64,000 nucleotides of DNA, from contig NZ_PSYW01000003.1 of the NCBI RefSeq assembly GCF_003383095.1, positions 372,001 to 436,000 of the forward strand. Reading direction: 5' to 3'. Every line of letters begins with the position of its first letter. Position 1 is the first letter of the stretch. This stretch comes from Haloferax sp. Atlit-12N (GTDB taxonomy: Archaea; Halobacteriota; Halobacteria; Halobacteriales; Haloferacaceae). The translations under genes and the position numbers were made by a program. The notes under the pieces were generated by a model. The model saw only the letters and a program-made list of their open reading frames with translations. It made no database searches and was not told the origin of the DNA. Positions 52,569-62,276 of the stretch are shown here, one piece after another.

Positions 52569-54065
52569 TTAGACCGAGGTGAACGTCCACCGCTGGTGTG
52601 CGCCGCCGTTGTCGCTCCACTGCTGGACGTTGTCGCCGTCGGCGGTGCCCGCGTTCGCCACTTCGGCGAGCAGCCCGCTGTTCGCGTTGACGAGGCGGTA
52701 CTCACCGCCGCCCGCGTCTTCGATAGTCCAGGCCTGAGTCGGATTGGTGGTGTTGCTGTACTGCTGGATGTTGTCACCCTCTGCCGTGCCGGCGCTCGCA
52801 ACCTCCAGCCAGAGGCCGCTGTTGACGTTCGTGATCGCGTAGGTTCCGTCACCGTTCGCCGTGACGTCCCAGTCCTGACACGTGCTCCCGGTGTCGGCGT
52901 ACTGGCGCACGTTGTCGCCGTCGGCCGTTCCGGCGTCGGCCACTTCGAGCAGTTTGCCGCTGTTGGCATTCGCGATGTGGTAGGTTCCGTCCGAAATGGG
53001 ACCGCTCTCACAGCCCGAGGGCTCGCCGGGGACGGGGGCCTCGCTGCTCGGCACGCCGTTGCAGGCGATGACCGGCCAGTCGTTGTTGTCCCACTCGATG
53101 CGGTCTTGCATCATGTAGCGCGTCTCGTCGTCGGCGGTCGCCTCCACGTGGTAGAAACACCACCAGTCGCCGTCGGGGCCCTGGAAGACGTCGTTGTGGC
53201 CTGGACCGGTGAACTCGCTGTTGCCCTCCAGAATCGGGACGCCCTGGTGGGTCTCGGTGAGGTCCCGCAGGTCCGTGCCGTTCTGGTTGTAGTACGGTCC
53301 CGTGAACGACGTCGCGCGGCCGCATTCGAGGCGATAGGTGCTGTCGTACCCCTCACAGCACTGCCCCGAGGAGTAAAAGAGGTACCAGTACCCGTTGTCT
53401 TGGAGCATCACCGGCCCCTCGATCATCTGGCCCGCCATCTGGAACTCGGTGCCGGGGACGATGTCGTCCATCGCGTCGTTCATCTGGACGGCGTAGAGGC
53501 CCTCGTAACTGCCCCAGACCAGCCACGGCTGGCCGTCGACGATAACCGTGTCCGCGTCGATGCAGTTCGTCAGGTCGAGGTCGCCGCTTTCGATCACCGG
53601 TCCCTGGTCGCTGAAGGGGCCGTCGGGTGTGTCTGAGGTGGCTAGGCCGATTCCCGCGTTGTCACTCCCCCAGACCGACAGCGAATAGTAGAGGTGGTAC
53701 TGGCCGTTGTGGTATCGGACGTCGGGTGCCCAGCAGCCCGGGTCTGACTCCGTGGGGTGCCAGCCCGGCGTCTCCGTGAGCGCCGGTGCGATGTACGACC
53801 AGTTGTACATGTCCGTCGACTCCGCGATGGGGATAATGTCTTGGGGTGTCTCCGTTCCGTAGGCGTAGTAGGTCCCGTTGTCCTCGATGATCGATACGTC
53901 GCCGAAACCGATCGGCCCGACCGGGTTGTGGTAGTGCGTGGAACTCTCGTCCGCACTGGCCGTCCCGCTTAGTCCGAGGCCGCCGACGGTCGCCACCGCA
54001 CCCGCGCCGAGCGATTTGAGTACTGTCCGTCTATCGATATTATTGCTTCCATGACGTTTAGTCAT
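52569..54065 (-). CDS. Tat-secreted GH43-type glycosidase with a ricin-type lectin domain
   Basis: A 498-residue extracellular glycoside hydrolase. The twin-arginine signal NIDRRTVLKSLGAGAVATVG (about 9-28) directs Tat export. The five-bladed propeller (about 40-350) shows the GH43 residues: Asp in GFGDVSIIEDNGTYYAYG, Asp in CWAPDVRYHNGQYHLYYS, and the acid Glu in GQMIEGPVMLQDNGYWYLF. Residues about 355-498 are a ricin-type beta-trefoil with three repeats, each near NSGKLLEVADAGTADGDNVRQ. GH43 enzymes remove arabinose or xylose side chains. It is a paralogue of the 59598 gene, with similar promoter box. Confidence 0.9.
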   Translation of the reverse strand: MTKRHGSNNIDRRTVLKSLGAGAVATVGGLGLSGTASADESSTHYHNPVGPIGFGDVSIIEDNGTYYAYGTETPQDIIPIAESTDMYNWSYIAPALTETPGWHPTESDPGCWAPDVRYHNGQYHLYYSLSVWGSDNAGIGLATSDTPDGPFSDQGPVIESGDLDLTNCIDADTVIVDGQPWLVWGSYEGLYAVQMNDAMDDIVPGTEFQMAGQMIEGPVMLQDNGYWYLFYSSGQCCEGYDSTYRLECGRATSFTGPYYNQNGTDLRDLTETHQGVPILEGNSEFTGPGHNDVFQGPDGDWWCFYHVEATADDETRYMMQDRIEWDNNDWPVIACNGVPSSEAPVPGEPSGCESGPISDGTYHIANANSGKLLEVADAGTADGDNVRQYADTGSTCQDWDVTANGDGTYAITNVNSGLWLEVASAGTAEGDNIQQYSNTTNPTQAWTIEDAGGGEYRLVNANSGLLAEVANAGTADGDNVQQWSDNGGAHQRWTFTSV

Positions 54066-54368
54066 GTCTTCTATCGTACAGATGGTGGGTATATAATGCT
54101 TGTTGGTAACAGTTGTGGCGGCTCGGTCAGCGTCGCGGTGAGAAGACCGATTGGCAGGCTGAACAGCAGACCGAACAACAGACCGAACTGCAGTTGAGAG
54201 ATGCAGCGAACGGTATCGAGTTGAACAGCCGGGGATACCGACGCGACTGTTTGCTCTGCGACGTTCGGGTCGATTCCTGAATCCGGTTCGGTTCTCAGTG
54301 CCGAGTTTGCAACGTTTCCCCTGTCGTCACGGGTGGGAAAACGAGCACCGAGGGCCGAGGCCCGAACG
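54066..54368 (-). promoter_or_regulatory. Promoter region of the first GH43 gene
   Basis: 303 nt between the GH2 stop and this gene's start, with no gene. On the minus strand CAACAAGCATTATATA (54090-54105) is about 25-40 nt before the ATG and carries the TATA; a near copy lies before the second GH43 gene. Confidence 0.55.
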
Positions 54369-57300
54369 CTACTCCTGTGCGCCGGGGAGTCGTCGGTTCG
54401 CAAGCGCCATCGGGTCGTCGTCGTTGGGGTCGAACGGTCGAAGGACGACGCTGAACGTGGTCGATTCGACCGGGACCTGATACCGGTCGAGCGGGTTAGT
54501 CGGGGTTCCGCCGAGACCAGTCACCCGATGGTCGAGGTTGAGTCCGACGGACCCGCGTTCCTCCAGTTCGTACTGGTGTTCGGCCGCCGTGAGATTCGCC
54601 CACTGTTCGAGGCTGACGTTCGCATCCTCGTCCCCGAACGTCCCGAGGAGGGACACCTCACCGTCTGAGAGCGTCGCCCACCGCGTCTGTGCTTTGTTCC
54701 CGTTGTCGGTCGGTGGGAGGTAGGGGACGTACTGTTCGTCGACAGACCCCTCGTAGCACCCGATTGGAACACCCCACTTGCGGTCGGGATAGGTCTCCAG
54801 TTCGCCGCGACCGTACCACTCGAAGTCACCGAATCGCTCCGGGAGTTCGAGTTGAACGCCGACCTTCGGAAGCCAACCACTGACCGTGTCGCGGAGTCCC
54901 TCGTTGGGATGGGCTTCGACGTCGATAGCGACATCGCCGCTCCCGTAGACTCGGTAGTGGTAGTTGGTGGCGAAGCCCGGACCGTTCGCGTCTTCGACGC
55001 TGTCGAACTCGTCGAGCGGCAACCACGCTACAGCGCCGTCGAGCGGCGTGTCCGTCGCGAGCGCCCCGAGTTCGTCTTCGGAGAGCGCACGGTCGTAGAT
55101 GCGTACCTCGTCTAGTGCGGTTCCGTCCGCGACGCTCGAACCGACCTGCGTCGGCGCGTCGATGTGTTGCAGCGTCCCTTCGTAGGTGCCGCTTCCGAGG
55201 CGTTCTCCGTCGACGAACAGCGTCATCTCGCTGCCGTCCCAGACGCCGGCGACGTGGTGCCAACCCTCGGTCCAGTCGTCCGGAACCGGTCCGTCGGCGA
55301 CGTGCCAGCCGTCGGCGTTGAACACGAACTCCAGATACCCGTCACGACCGCTCTCACGGCGCTTGAGTAGATACTGTCGTCCGCCCTTGGAGACGTAGAC
55401 CTGCGCCGCGCCACCGTCCTGTGGCTCGCCGGGGTGGACCCAGAACTCGATTGTGAGTCCCGCGTCGGTGATGTCGAGGCTCTCTGATTGCCCGAGCGAG
55501 AGCGTGCTGTCGTTCGTGAACTCGACGGCCTGCCCGTCGGCCCCCTCGACGACTTCGGCTTCACCCGCGAGGACGCCGTCGTTGTCGTGTTCGGAGTGGT
55601 CCGGCGTCTCCAGCCGACTGGCCGGTTCGGCCCCCTCGGCGAAGCCCTCGACTGCGACCTCGACGAGCGACTCGTCGCGGCGCTCGACGTCGACCGACTC
55701 GACGGAGTGCGTCAGTTCGTCGAGACCCGCCTCGTACCACGAGAGCGCGGGGGAGCTTCCCCACTGTTGAATCTCGTTCATGACCGGGGCGCGCCACGAA
55801 TTGAACAGCGGGCCGCGTTCGAGTAGTTCGGCTCCCTCGTATGCCATCGAAGACAGCGTTCCCGTGTCGTCGGCAACGACGTACTCGAAGCCGTCACCGG
55901 AGATGGTGACATCGCCGGCTTTATCGACCGACAGCGGTCCCATCGACTCGAGCGACGCGGACTCCGGTTCGGGCGCATCGACGGGAACTTCTAACTGTTC
56001 GAACGCGACTTCGTGACCAGCATCGGCGTACACGGTGCTTTCCGCGAGTGTGAATCGCACCGTTAGCCGGCACTCGACGCCCGCCCCGGGATTCGACGGC
56101 GCTTCGACGGGGAGGCTGACGCGGCGGGTCTCGCCCGGACTGATGTCGACATCGAAGCCACCGGAACGGAGCGTTTCGCCGTCTGCGGTCAGTTCCCACC
56201 GACCCTCAACGCCGTCGAGGGACGTGAAGTTGTAGCGGTTCGAGATGTAAATCTCGCCCACCGCAACGTCGGCGTCGGCGACACCGACCGGCTGATGGCT
56301 GTGTTTGAGTTGCCACAGTTCGGGTTGTGGGTCTCGGTCGGACCAGACCAATCCGTTGAGACAGAACGCCCCGTCGGGGCCGTCGCTGTGGTAGAACTGG
56401 AACGGCTCGCCGTCCGCCGTGGTGTCGTTCAGGTCCTGATTGACCCAGTCCCAGACGAACCCGCCGACGAGACTCTTGTCTCGCAGCAGGTCGGCGAAGT
56501 CGTACGCGACGAGAGCGCCGTCCGTTCGCTCGCCGTCGGCATCGCTCGTCTCCTCGGGGTTCACAGCGCGGTCGTAGATGCCGACGCTGTCGACCGTGAA
56601 GTTGGCCTCGCCACCGACTCGGACTGGCTCCGAACCAGCAGGAAGTCCCGAGACGGAGTGATTCGCTGTGCCCGCGCGCGAACCGTCGACGTAAATCGCG
56701 AGCGCGTTCGAGTCAGCGACGCCGACGACGGTTGTCCAATCGTCGAGACTGCCATCGGAAATTGGGGCTGTGACCGTACCCTCACCGCCGCCGACCGAGA
56801 ATTCGATTTCACCGTCCGAAAGCGACAGCGCGTATCTGCCTTCGTCGACGACGATGGGTGCGTCACCCCTGCTGGTTCCCTCATCGACGGAAACCGTCGC
56901 GCCGACCGTGAACTCACCGTCGTGTTCGAGTTCGGGGGTTCGTCGGATTTCAATCGCGTCGCCCGCGCCGAGTTCGACCGCCCCGTCGGTGTTCCCACCC
57001 GGTGCCGCGTCCGGCCCGGGAACGACATCCGGCGACCCGACGAGCACACCGGGGATGTCGGCGCCTGCCCGGTCGGTCGCTTCCCGGACTGGCGGCTTGA
57101 TATACTCGTTCCACATCTCGTGGACGAGTCCCAGGCTGTTGCCCATCGCGTGGTTGTACTCGCCCATCACGACGGGACGGAGTCCGTCACCGATGTACGA
57201 CCCGTCGCCGACCGACAGCAACGTCCCGATGTCGGCGTACCGCGGCCCGAGCATGTCGCTGTACTCGACGTTCCAGCCGCCGCCGTTCGGTTGGTGATAG

Positions 57301-59213
57301 AGCAAGCGGTCGGACGCCAGCCCCTCGGCGGCTCCGTCGAACGACTCGACGGTTTCGACGCCGCTGACGTCGGCGGTATCCTCAGGGATGTACTCGTCAG
57401 AGTCGGCTGCTAGCGACGCCATTTCGAGGTGCTCGGCACCAGTCCCGGCCTCGTTGCCGGTCGACCAACTGAAAATCGAGGCGTGATTTCGGTCTCGAAG
57501 CACCATTCGGCGGAACTGCGCGACCGCCTGGTCGTGGTAGACTTCGGTGTTCGCGAGCAGTCCCTCCCACCAGTGGGTCTCGACGCAGACTTCGTCCTGC
57601 AGGTAGAGGCCGTACTCGTCCGCGAGTCGGTACAGCGACGGGTCGTTCGGGTAGTGAGAGGTTCGGACCGCGTTGATGTTGAACCGTCGCATCGTCTCGA
57701 TATCCTCCCGAACGCGCTCGATTGGTACTGTCCGCCCGAAGTCGGGGTCGGTCTCGTGGCGGTTCACGCCCTGAATATCGACTGACTCGCCGTTGACCAG
57801 AACTTCGGCACCGTGTCGTCCGCGGGTCGTCTCGTAGGTCCGGAAGCCGACTTTCTCCAGCATCGCCTCCGTCGGCTCGCCGCCGACGGGCGCGAGCTCC
57901 AGCGCGAGCTGATAGAGGTTCGGATGCTCGGCCGACCACTTTGCAGGGTCCGTTACGTCGGTATCGAGCGTGACTACCGCTCCGTCTTCGTCCACAGTCG
58001 CGGTCGACGAGAGGGTCGTGACCTTGCGCCCGCGCGGCGGCCCGCGGCCGCGACCGGTGTTGTCCGGTGGGCCGCGTCCCTGAGGTTCCTTGCGGCCCTT
58101 CTGCTTCCCGTTGTCTCGACCTGCTGCGTTCGTCCCGTTCTCACGCGGCGGTCCGCGGCCCGGTTTCGTGCGGGAGGTCTCGTAGAGGTGCGCGCGCACC
58201 TCGTACTCTCCCGCGGGCGCATCGCCGTAGTTCGCGATTTCGGCGTCGATACGAAGTTCGCCGTCCTCGTAGTCGTCGTCGAGGTCGGTGCGCGCGTAGA
58301 AGTCCCTGAGGTGGACCGTCGGCGTCGCGAACAAGTAGACGCTTCGGAAGATGCCGGCGTACCGGAACATGTCGATCGTCTCCAGCGCCTCGCTGTCGGA
58401 CCAGTGATACACCTGCACTGTAACCTGGTGGTCTCCGCCGGCCTCGACGTGGTCGCTGACGTCGAACTCGGCGGGCGTCATCGACCCCGTCCGGAAGCCG
58501 ACGTACTCGCCGTCGACCCACACGAAGAAGGCCTGCTTGACGCCTTCGAAGTGGAGGAACGTCTCGCGGCCGTCCCACGCCTCTGGCACTGCGAACGACC
58601 GTCGGTACGTGCCGACGGGGTTGAGGCCGTCGTCGTCGATTCCCGGGACGTCGACGGTGCCGTTTTCGTCGGGCACTAAATCGCCATCTTGGTTCGGCTC
58701 GTAGGCTTCCCACGTGATGGCATTGTTAGCGTAAATTCGCTGACCGTAGCCCTGCGTCTGCCAAACACCGGGAACGTCTATCGAACCCCACTCGTCGCTC
58801 GCAAGGCTGTCGTACGAGTCGGGAAGGTCGGCAGGCTTCTCGTGGAACGCGAACTGCCACTCCCCGTTGAGTAGTTGGACGTACTCCGACTCCGCGAATC
58901 GCGATTCGAGTTCGGTAAACGGTTCGTCCGCCGTTCGGGCCGCGTGCACGGACCCGTAGGGAACGGCGGTCGTAACGTGCGTCGGCTCGACGTTCTCGGC
59001 AACCGTTTCGGGGTCTTCGAGGTACGCCGCGAGATTCGAAATCCGACCCGGGGCGCTTGGCACGTTCATCGCTGTTGCGGCACCGGATTGCGAACTTGCT
59101 CCCATGGCTACCGCGGCCATTCCGGTCGCCTGCAAGAACTTCCGTCGCGTCGGAGTGAGCCGACTATCGGGTGACTGTTCGATACCTGTCTTCCGCTGAT
59201 TTGAGTGTGTCAT
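54369..59213 (-). CDS. Tat-secreted GH2 beta-galactosidase with two inserted LamG-like domains
   Basis: A 1614-residue extracellular enzyme. The signal has TRRKFLQATGMAAVAMGA (about 22-39). GH2 sugar-binding domain about 120-330; an Arg/Gly/Pro-rich insert (repeats of GRGPPR) about 354-395 within the Ig-like domain; TIM barrel from about 470, with acid/base Glu588 in SWSTGNEAGTG and nucleophile Glu685 in VVMGEYNHAMGNSLG. Directly after this strand, about 200 residues of LamG-like sequence interrupt the barrel, which resumes near residue 915 at GGFVWDWVNQDL. A second LamG (about 1215-1405) interrupts the C-terminal beta-galactosidase small-chain domain. The ATG at 59213 is the one before the Tat signal. 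Confidence 0.92.
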   Translation of the reverse strand: MTHSNQRKTGIEQSPDSRLTPTRRKFLQATGMAAVAMGASSQSGAATAMNVPSAPGRISNLAAYLEDPETVAENVEPTHVTTAVPYGSVHAARTADEPFTELESRFAESEYVQLLNGEWQFAFHEKPADLPDSYDSLASDEWGSIDVPGVWQTQGYGQRIYANNAITWEAYEPNQDGDLVPDENGTVDVPGIDDDGLNPVGTYRRSFAVPEAWDGRETFLHFEGVKQAFFVWVDGEYVGFRTGSMTPAEFDVSDHVEAGGDHQVTVQVYHWSDSEALETIDMFRYAGIFRSVYLFATPTVHLRDFYARTDLDDDYEDGELRIDAEIANYGDAPAGEYEVRAHLYETSRTKPGRGPPRENGTNAAGRDNGKQKGRKEPQGRGPPDNTGRGRGPPRGRKVTTLSSTATVDEDGAVVTLDTDVTDPAKWSAEHPNLYQLALELAPVGGEPTEAMLEKVGFRTYETTRGRHGAEVLVNGESVDIQGVNRHETDPDFGRTVPIERVREDIETMRRFNINAVRTSHYPNDPSLYRLADEYGLYLQDEVCVETHWWEGLLANTEVYHDQAVAQFRRMVLRDRNHASIFSWSTGNEAGTGAEHLEMASLAADSDEYIPEDTADVSGVETVESFDGAAEGLASDRLLYHQPNGGGWNVEYSDMLGPRYADIGTLLSVGDGSYIGDGLRPVVMGEYNHAMGNSLGLVHEMWNEYIKPPVREATDRAGADIPGVLVGSPDVVPGPDAAPGGNTDGAVELGAGDAIEIRRTPELEHDGEFTVGATVSVDEGTSRGDAPIVVDEGRYALSLSDGEIEFSVGGGEGTVTAPISDGSLDDWTTVVGVADSNALAIYVDGSRAGTANHSVSGLPAGSEPVRVGGEANFTVDSVGIYDRAVNPEETSDADGERTDGALVAYDFADLLRDKSLVGGFVWDWVNQDLNDTTADGEPFQFYHSDGPDGAFCLNGLVWSDRDPQPELWQLKHSHQPVGVADADVAVGEIYISNRYNFTSLDGVEGRWELTADGETLRSGGFDVDISPGETRRVSLPVEAPSNPGAGVECRLTVRFTLAESTVYADAGHEVAFEQLEVPVDAPEPESASLESMGPLSVDKAGDVTISGDGFEYVVADDTGTLSSMAYEGAELLERGPLFNSWRAPVMNEIQQWGSSPALSWYEAGLDELTHSVESVDVERRDESLVEVAVEGFAEGAEPASRLETPDHSEHDNDGVLAGEAEVVEGADGQAVEFTNDSTLSLGQSESLDITDAGLTIEFWVHPGEPQDGGAAQVYVSKGGRQYLLKRRESGRDGYLEFVFNADGWHVADGPVPDDWTEGWHHVAGVWDGSEMTLFVDGERLGSGTYEGTLQHIDAPTQVGSSVADGTALDEVRIYDRALSEDELGALATDTPLDGAVAWLPLDEFDSVEDANGPGFATNYHYRVYGSGDVAIDVEAHPNEGLRDTVSGWLPKVGVQLELPERFGDFEWYGRGELETYPDRKWGVPIGCYEGSVDEQYVPYLPPTDNGNKAQTRWATLSDGEVSLLGTFGDEDANVSLEQWANLTAAEHQYELEERGSVGLNLDHRVTGLGGTPTNPLDRYQVPVESTTFSVVLRPFDPNDDDPMALANRRLPGAQE

Positions 59214-59597
59214 GGTGTTTCGATGTGCGGTAGGAGGTCTAGAACGCTCGTCAACCGCCTTCCTGACGCGCAGTTGAGGAACTACGACCGTCAAACTATA
59301 ATCATATACAATTAACTTAATTCTAATGGCAGTATCACATAGAACCAATAGAACATGTGCCGAGTATTATCTGGTAGGTGACTGCTTGTTACTCACTAGC
59401 CGAGTAGGCCCGTAATCACACCGTGTTTGATACCTGCTATTTTGGTCGCTCTCGTCTCGTGGCTCATGATGTGGTCTTCCTGCGTCTGTCGTTCGAGAAG
59501 CTGGTTCCACAATCGTGTTCAACCGAAGCCGGAAGCAACGAACCAGATAATAACAGCAAAAAGCATTATGTATGTGTGTCTATATTTTGGCAGTTGC
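59214..59597. other. 384-nt divergent promoter region of the GH2 and second GH43 genes
   Basis: A very AT-rich tract at 59290-59350 with TTAATTGTATATGATTATAG on the minus strand is the likely GH2 promoter. Towards the GH43 side, CAAAAAGCATTATGTA at 59557-59572 holds the TATA. No gene is seen between. Confidence 0.55.
59557..59572 (+). promoter_or_regulatory. Promoter box CAAAAAGCATTATGTA of the second GH43 gene
   Basis: 14 of 16 bases match the box on the minus strand at 54090-54105, at similar distance (about 26-41 nt) from the ATG. Confidence 0.55.
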
Positions 59598-61151
59598 ATG
59601 CCAGAAAATGACAGTGGATTGAACAGGCGGAACGTCTTGAAAAGCATCGGTATCGGCGCTCTCGGCTCGACTCTTGCAGTGGCGGGGAGCGGGTCAGTCT
59701 CTGCGACGACGGACGATTCGACACACTATCACAACGCCCTGTACGGCCCTCACTTCCCCGACCCCACGATTCATCGGGCGGGAGACGGAACCTGGTGGGC
59801 CTACGGAACGAACATGAATCGGAACAACGACTCCGACGAGTTGCTCATCCCGATTCTGCGCTCTGACAACCTCCACGAGTGGACTTACGTCGGGGAAGCC
59901 TTCGACTCCCGTCCGGGCTGGACGTACGGCTCCATCTGGGCACCGGACATCCACTACTACGACGGAGAGTGGGTGATGTTCTACTCGCTTTCACCCCGCC
60001 CGTGGGAGAGCGGTGAGTTCGGCATCGGCCTCGCAAAGTCCGACACGCCGGACGGCCCCTTCACTGACTACGGCCAGATTATCGGCGACAACGACCACGC
60101 CGGTGGCGGGTCCATCGACGGATACTTCGTCAATTACAACGGCACGCCGTATCTGTTCTGGGGGAGTTTCCAGGGAATCTATCTGATGGAACTCACCTCG
60201 GACCTCCAGGACTGGAAGCCAGAAACGCTCCAACAGGTCGCCGGTGACGCCTACGAGGGGGCGACGGTCTTCTACCGCAACGGCTACTGGTACCTGTTTG
60301 TCGCAACCGGGACCTGCTGTAACGGCTACAGCAGCACCTACGAGGTCGAAGTCGGCCGGTCGACGAACTTCTTCGGGCCGTACACCGACGTGTCCGGCAC
60401 GGACATGATGAGCTACAACAGCGACAACGCCGGCATCGCGCAACTCACCTCGAACGGTCGGTTCGTCGCGCCCGCCCACGGGGACATCACCACGGATGAC
60501 AACGGGCAGGACTGGTTCGTGTATCACGCCTACGACCGTACTGGTCCGGAGTACGTAGACGGCGTTCCGGCCCGGCAGTTCTTCATCGACCGCGTCGAGT
60601 GGACGGACAACGATTGGCCCGTCATCGCCGGGGATAAGACGCCCAGCCTTCAGTCGGTCGAACCGAACACCAACGACAGCGGCATCCTCGCTGACGGAAT
60701 CTACGAGATTCAGAACGTCAACAGCGGGAAGGTGATGGAGGTCGCAGATGCCAGTACGAGCGACGGGGCGAACGTTCGGCAGTGGGCCGCAAACGACTGC
60801 ACCTGCCAGCGATGGTGGGTCGAGTACATCGGTGGCGGCGAGTACCGCATCGTCAACGAGAACAGCAACCGCGCACTCGACGTCCCGGACGGGACGACCA
60901 CGGACGGTGCGAGTCTCCAACAGTGGCCGTGGTTCACCGGTGCCGCCCAGAAGTGGAACATCATTGATAACGGAGACGGCACCTACCGCATCGAAAGCGT
61001 TGCGACTGGTGATGTAGCCGAGGTGTACAACGCCGGGACCGCTGACGGAGACGACGTGGTCCAGTGGCCGTGGAACGGCGGGGACCAACAGCGATGGAAC
61101 TTCAACTTCATCGGCGGCGTCCAACCGCTCTGGGACGGTCGCCCGTGGTGA
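59598..61151 (+). CDS. Second Tat-secreted GH43-type glycosidase with a ricin-type lectin domain
   Basis: A 517-residue paralogue of the 52569 gene. The signal has NRRNVLKSIGIGALGSTLAV. The GH43 residues are Asp in HFPDPTIHRAGDGTWWAYG, Asp in IWAPDIHYYDGEWVMFYS and Glu in AYEGATVFYRNGYWYLFV, so the active site looks complete. The C-terminal trefoil has three repeats, as in NSGKVMEVADASTSDGANVRQ (split over a turn), and ends with GGVQPLWDGRPW. The ATG at 59598 is nearest the Tat signal; upstream in-frame sequence is hydrophobic and low GC and overlaps the promoter. It diverges from GH2, forming a likely three-gene regulon. Confidence 0.9.
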   Translation: MPENDSGLNRRNVLKSIGIGALGSTLAVAGSGSVSATTDDSTHYHNALYGPHFPDPTIHRAGDGTWWAYGTNMNRNNDSDELLIPILRSDNLHEWTYVGEAFDSRPGWTYGSIWAPDIHYYDGEWVMFYSLSPRPWESGEFGIGLAKSDTPDGPFTDYGQIIGDNDHAGGGSIDGYFVNYNGTPYLFWGSFQGIYLMELTSDLQDWKPETLQQVAGDAYEGATVFYRNGYWYLFVATGTCCNGYSSTYEVEVGRSTNFFGPYTDVSGTDMMSYNSDNAGIAQLTSNGRFVAPAHGDITTDDNGQDWFVYHAYDRTGPEYVDGVPARQFFIDRVEWTDNDWPVIAGDKTPSLQSVEPNTNDSGILADGIYEIQNVNSGKVMEVADASTSDGANVRQWAANDCTCQRWWVEYIGGGEYRIVNENSNRALDVPDGTTTDGASLQQWPWFTGAAQKWNIIDNGDGTYRIESVATGDVAEVYNAGTADGDDVVQWPWNGGDQQRWNFNFIGGVQPLWDGRPW

Positions 61152-61194
61152 TCGGCACCGCTGCATCACACCGACGCTGATTCAGCATCGCCGC

Positions 61195-61252
61195 GTTGCA
61201 ACGACTGTCGCTGGGGTCTGGCCTGGATTCGGCGTCTCGTTGTTGCAACGAC
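61195..61252. repeat. Direct repeat GTTGCAACGAC, two copies
   Basis: Copies at 61195-61205 and 61242-61252, 47 bp apart; each contains the palindrome GTTGCAAC. Confidence 0.6.
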
Positions 61253-61345
61253 GCACACCTCTCTCTGTTCGACGTGGAATTCACTTCGTACTCTACGACT
61301 GACGCTCGGTCGCGTCTGCCGTCTCTACAAGGCACTACTGAGTGA

Positions 61346-61371
61346 CGATTATTCGGATTCTCCGATAATCG
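61346..61371. repeat. Imperfect inverted repeat (CGATTATTCGGA / TCCGATAATCG)
   Basis: A hairpin with one bulged base and a short TTC loop, about 190 nt after the second GH43 stop. Confidence 0.5.
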
Positions 61372-61556
61372 CAGAGAAATCTCTCGCGTGGCTATGTCTT
61401 TGAGTTAGTATCGCTCGTCATATCCTGTACTGCTCGACAAATCCGGGCAGAAGACGTCTCTCCCCCGAACTCTGTAACCATCCAATCTCAAATTTCGTAT
61501 AGCAATATGAAGTTTATTCGTTCACCGCCGGTTCCCCTGGCCTGATTACTAATCCT

Positions 61557-61577
61557 CGTTGTCTACTACGGACAACG
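61557..61577. repeat. Perfect inverted repeat CGTTGTC-N7-GACAACG
   Basis: A 7-7-7 symmetric element in the gene-less stretch; an operator or transposon-end relic. Confidence 0.5.
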
Positions 61578-61967
61578 ACACTAGTATTATATTCAAATAT
61601 ATTTCACAACCACCGATTGTCTCGAAAATCACGTATTCAGATTCGGATTGATCGACAGCGGGCCGCTTTGGGTGCTTCGACCCCGGGTTTGTGGACCGAA
61701 CGAGCAACTCGCAGATGAGATATCGAACTTGGTCGGTGAGCTGTTTCTTGGTACATCGCCGGTCCAGTACTGCAATTTACTGTCGAAATGTACGCGCCAA
61801 TCGGCCGTTAGTTCTGGAAATAGATCGCTTTGGCCCTCACGAACCGGTTCTGCGTGGTTCGGTGTGGCCTCGACCTCCCTTCACGCGTTTTTCGTCTCGT
61901 ACTATAATCCGACAGTCGCGGAGCTCATAAACTGTATAGAGCGATATCCATCTGCTTCGTCTGAGGA

Positions 61968-61985
61968 TCACAACCTCGGAGGATG
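61968..61985. repeat. Left arm of an 18-bp perfect inverted repeat
   Basis: The reverse complement of this 18-bp arm, CATCCTCCGAGGTTGTGA, occurs without mismatch at 63373-63390, on the far side of the lipoprotein gene. Confidence 0.75.
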
Positions 61986-62276
61986 GGCGTGTTGCGTGCC
62001 TTCTGTTCAAGCATATCGAGACTGAAATAGGAGCAGTCTATCGATTTCGATTCCATGTCTCTCAGAAAACCTTTCCAAGCTTTCTCACTGTGGAAAATTC
62101 GAAAATTACGAGACCACAGCCTAACCAAACCTAATCTGCGTGAAAATAAGCCACGCAACGGAATCCAAACGCCGAAACTGTGACTAGACAGTGCCACCCT
62201 ATGATGTGGGTTCCGGGACTCAAAGACGCCTTTGAATCTGGGATAGGACGATACTTGACCCCTCTAATGGTTGGAT

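Larger units (their letters stand above)
61152..62276. other. 1.1-kb gene-less, lower-GC region with several inverted repeats
   Basis: No gene could be supported. Short frames at 61648-62025 (+) and 61925-62197 (-) lack codon bias and motifs and may be relics. The region has GTTGCAACGAC repeated at 61195 and 61242, an inverted repeat at 61346-61371, CGTTGTC-N7-GACAACG at 61557-61577, and one arm of an 18-bp inverted repeat at 61968-61985. It is probably decayed mobile DNA plus the promoter of the following lipoprotein. Confidence 0.45.

Noticed and set aside
52342..52572. 76-codon + strand frame in the convergent spacer
   Set aside because: Contains a T-rich terminator area, has no motif and would overlap the end of the GH43 gene; acidic start probably chance.
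61648..62025. 125-codon frame in the gene-less stretch
   Set aside because: Non-haloarchaeal codon use and composition, no start signal, no motif; may be a relic but cannot be called a gene.
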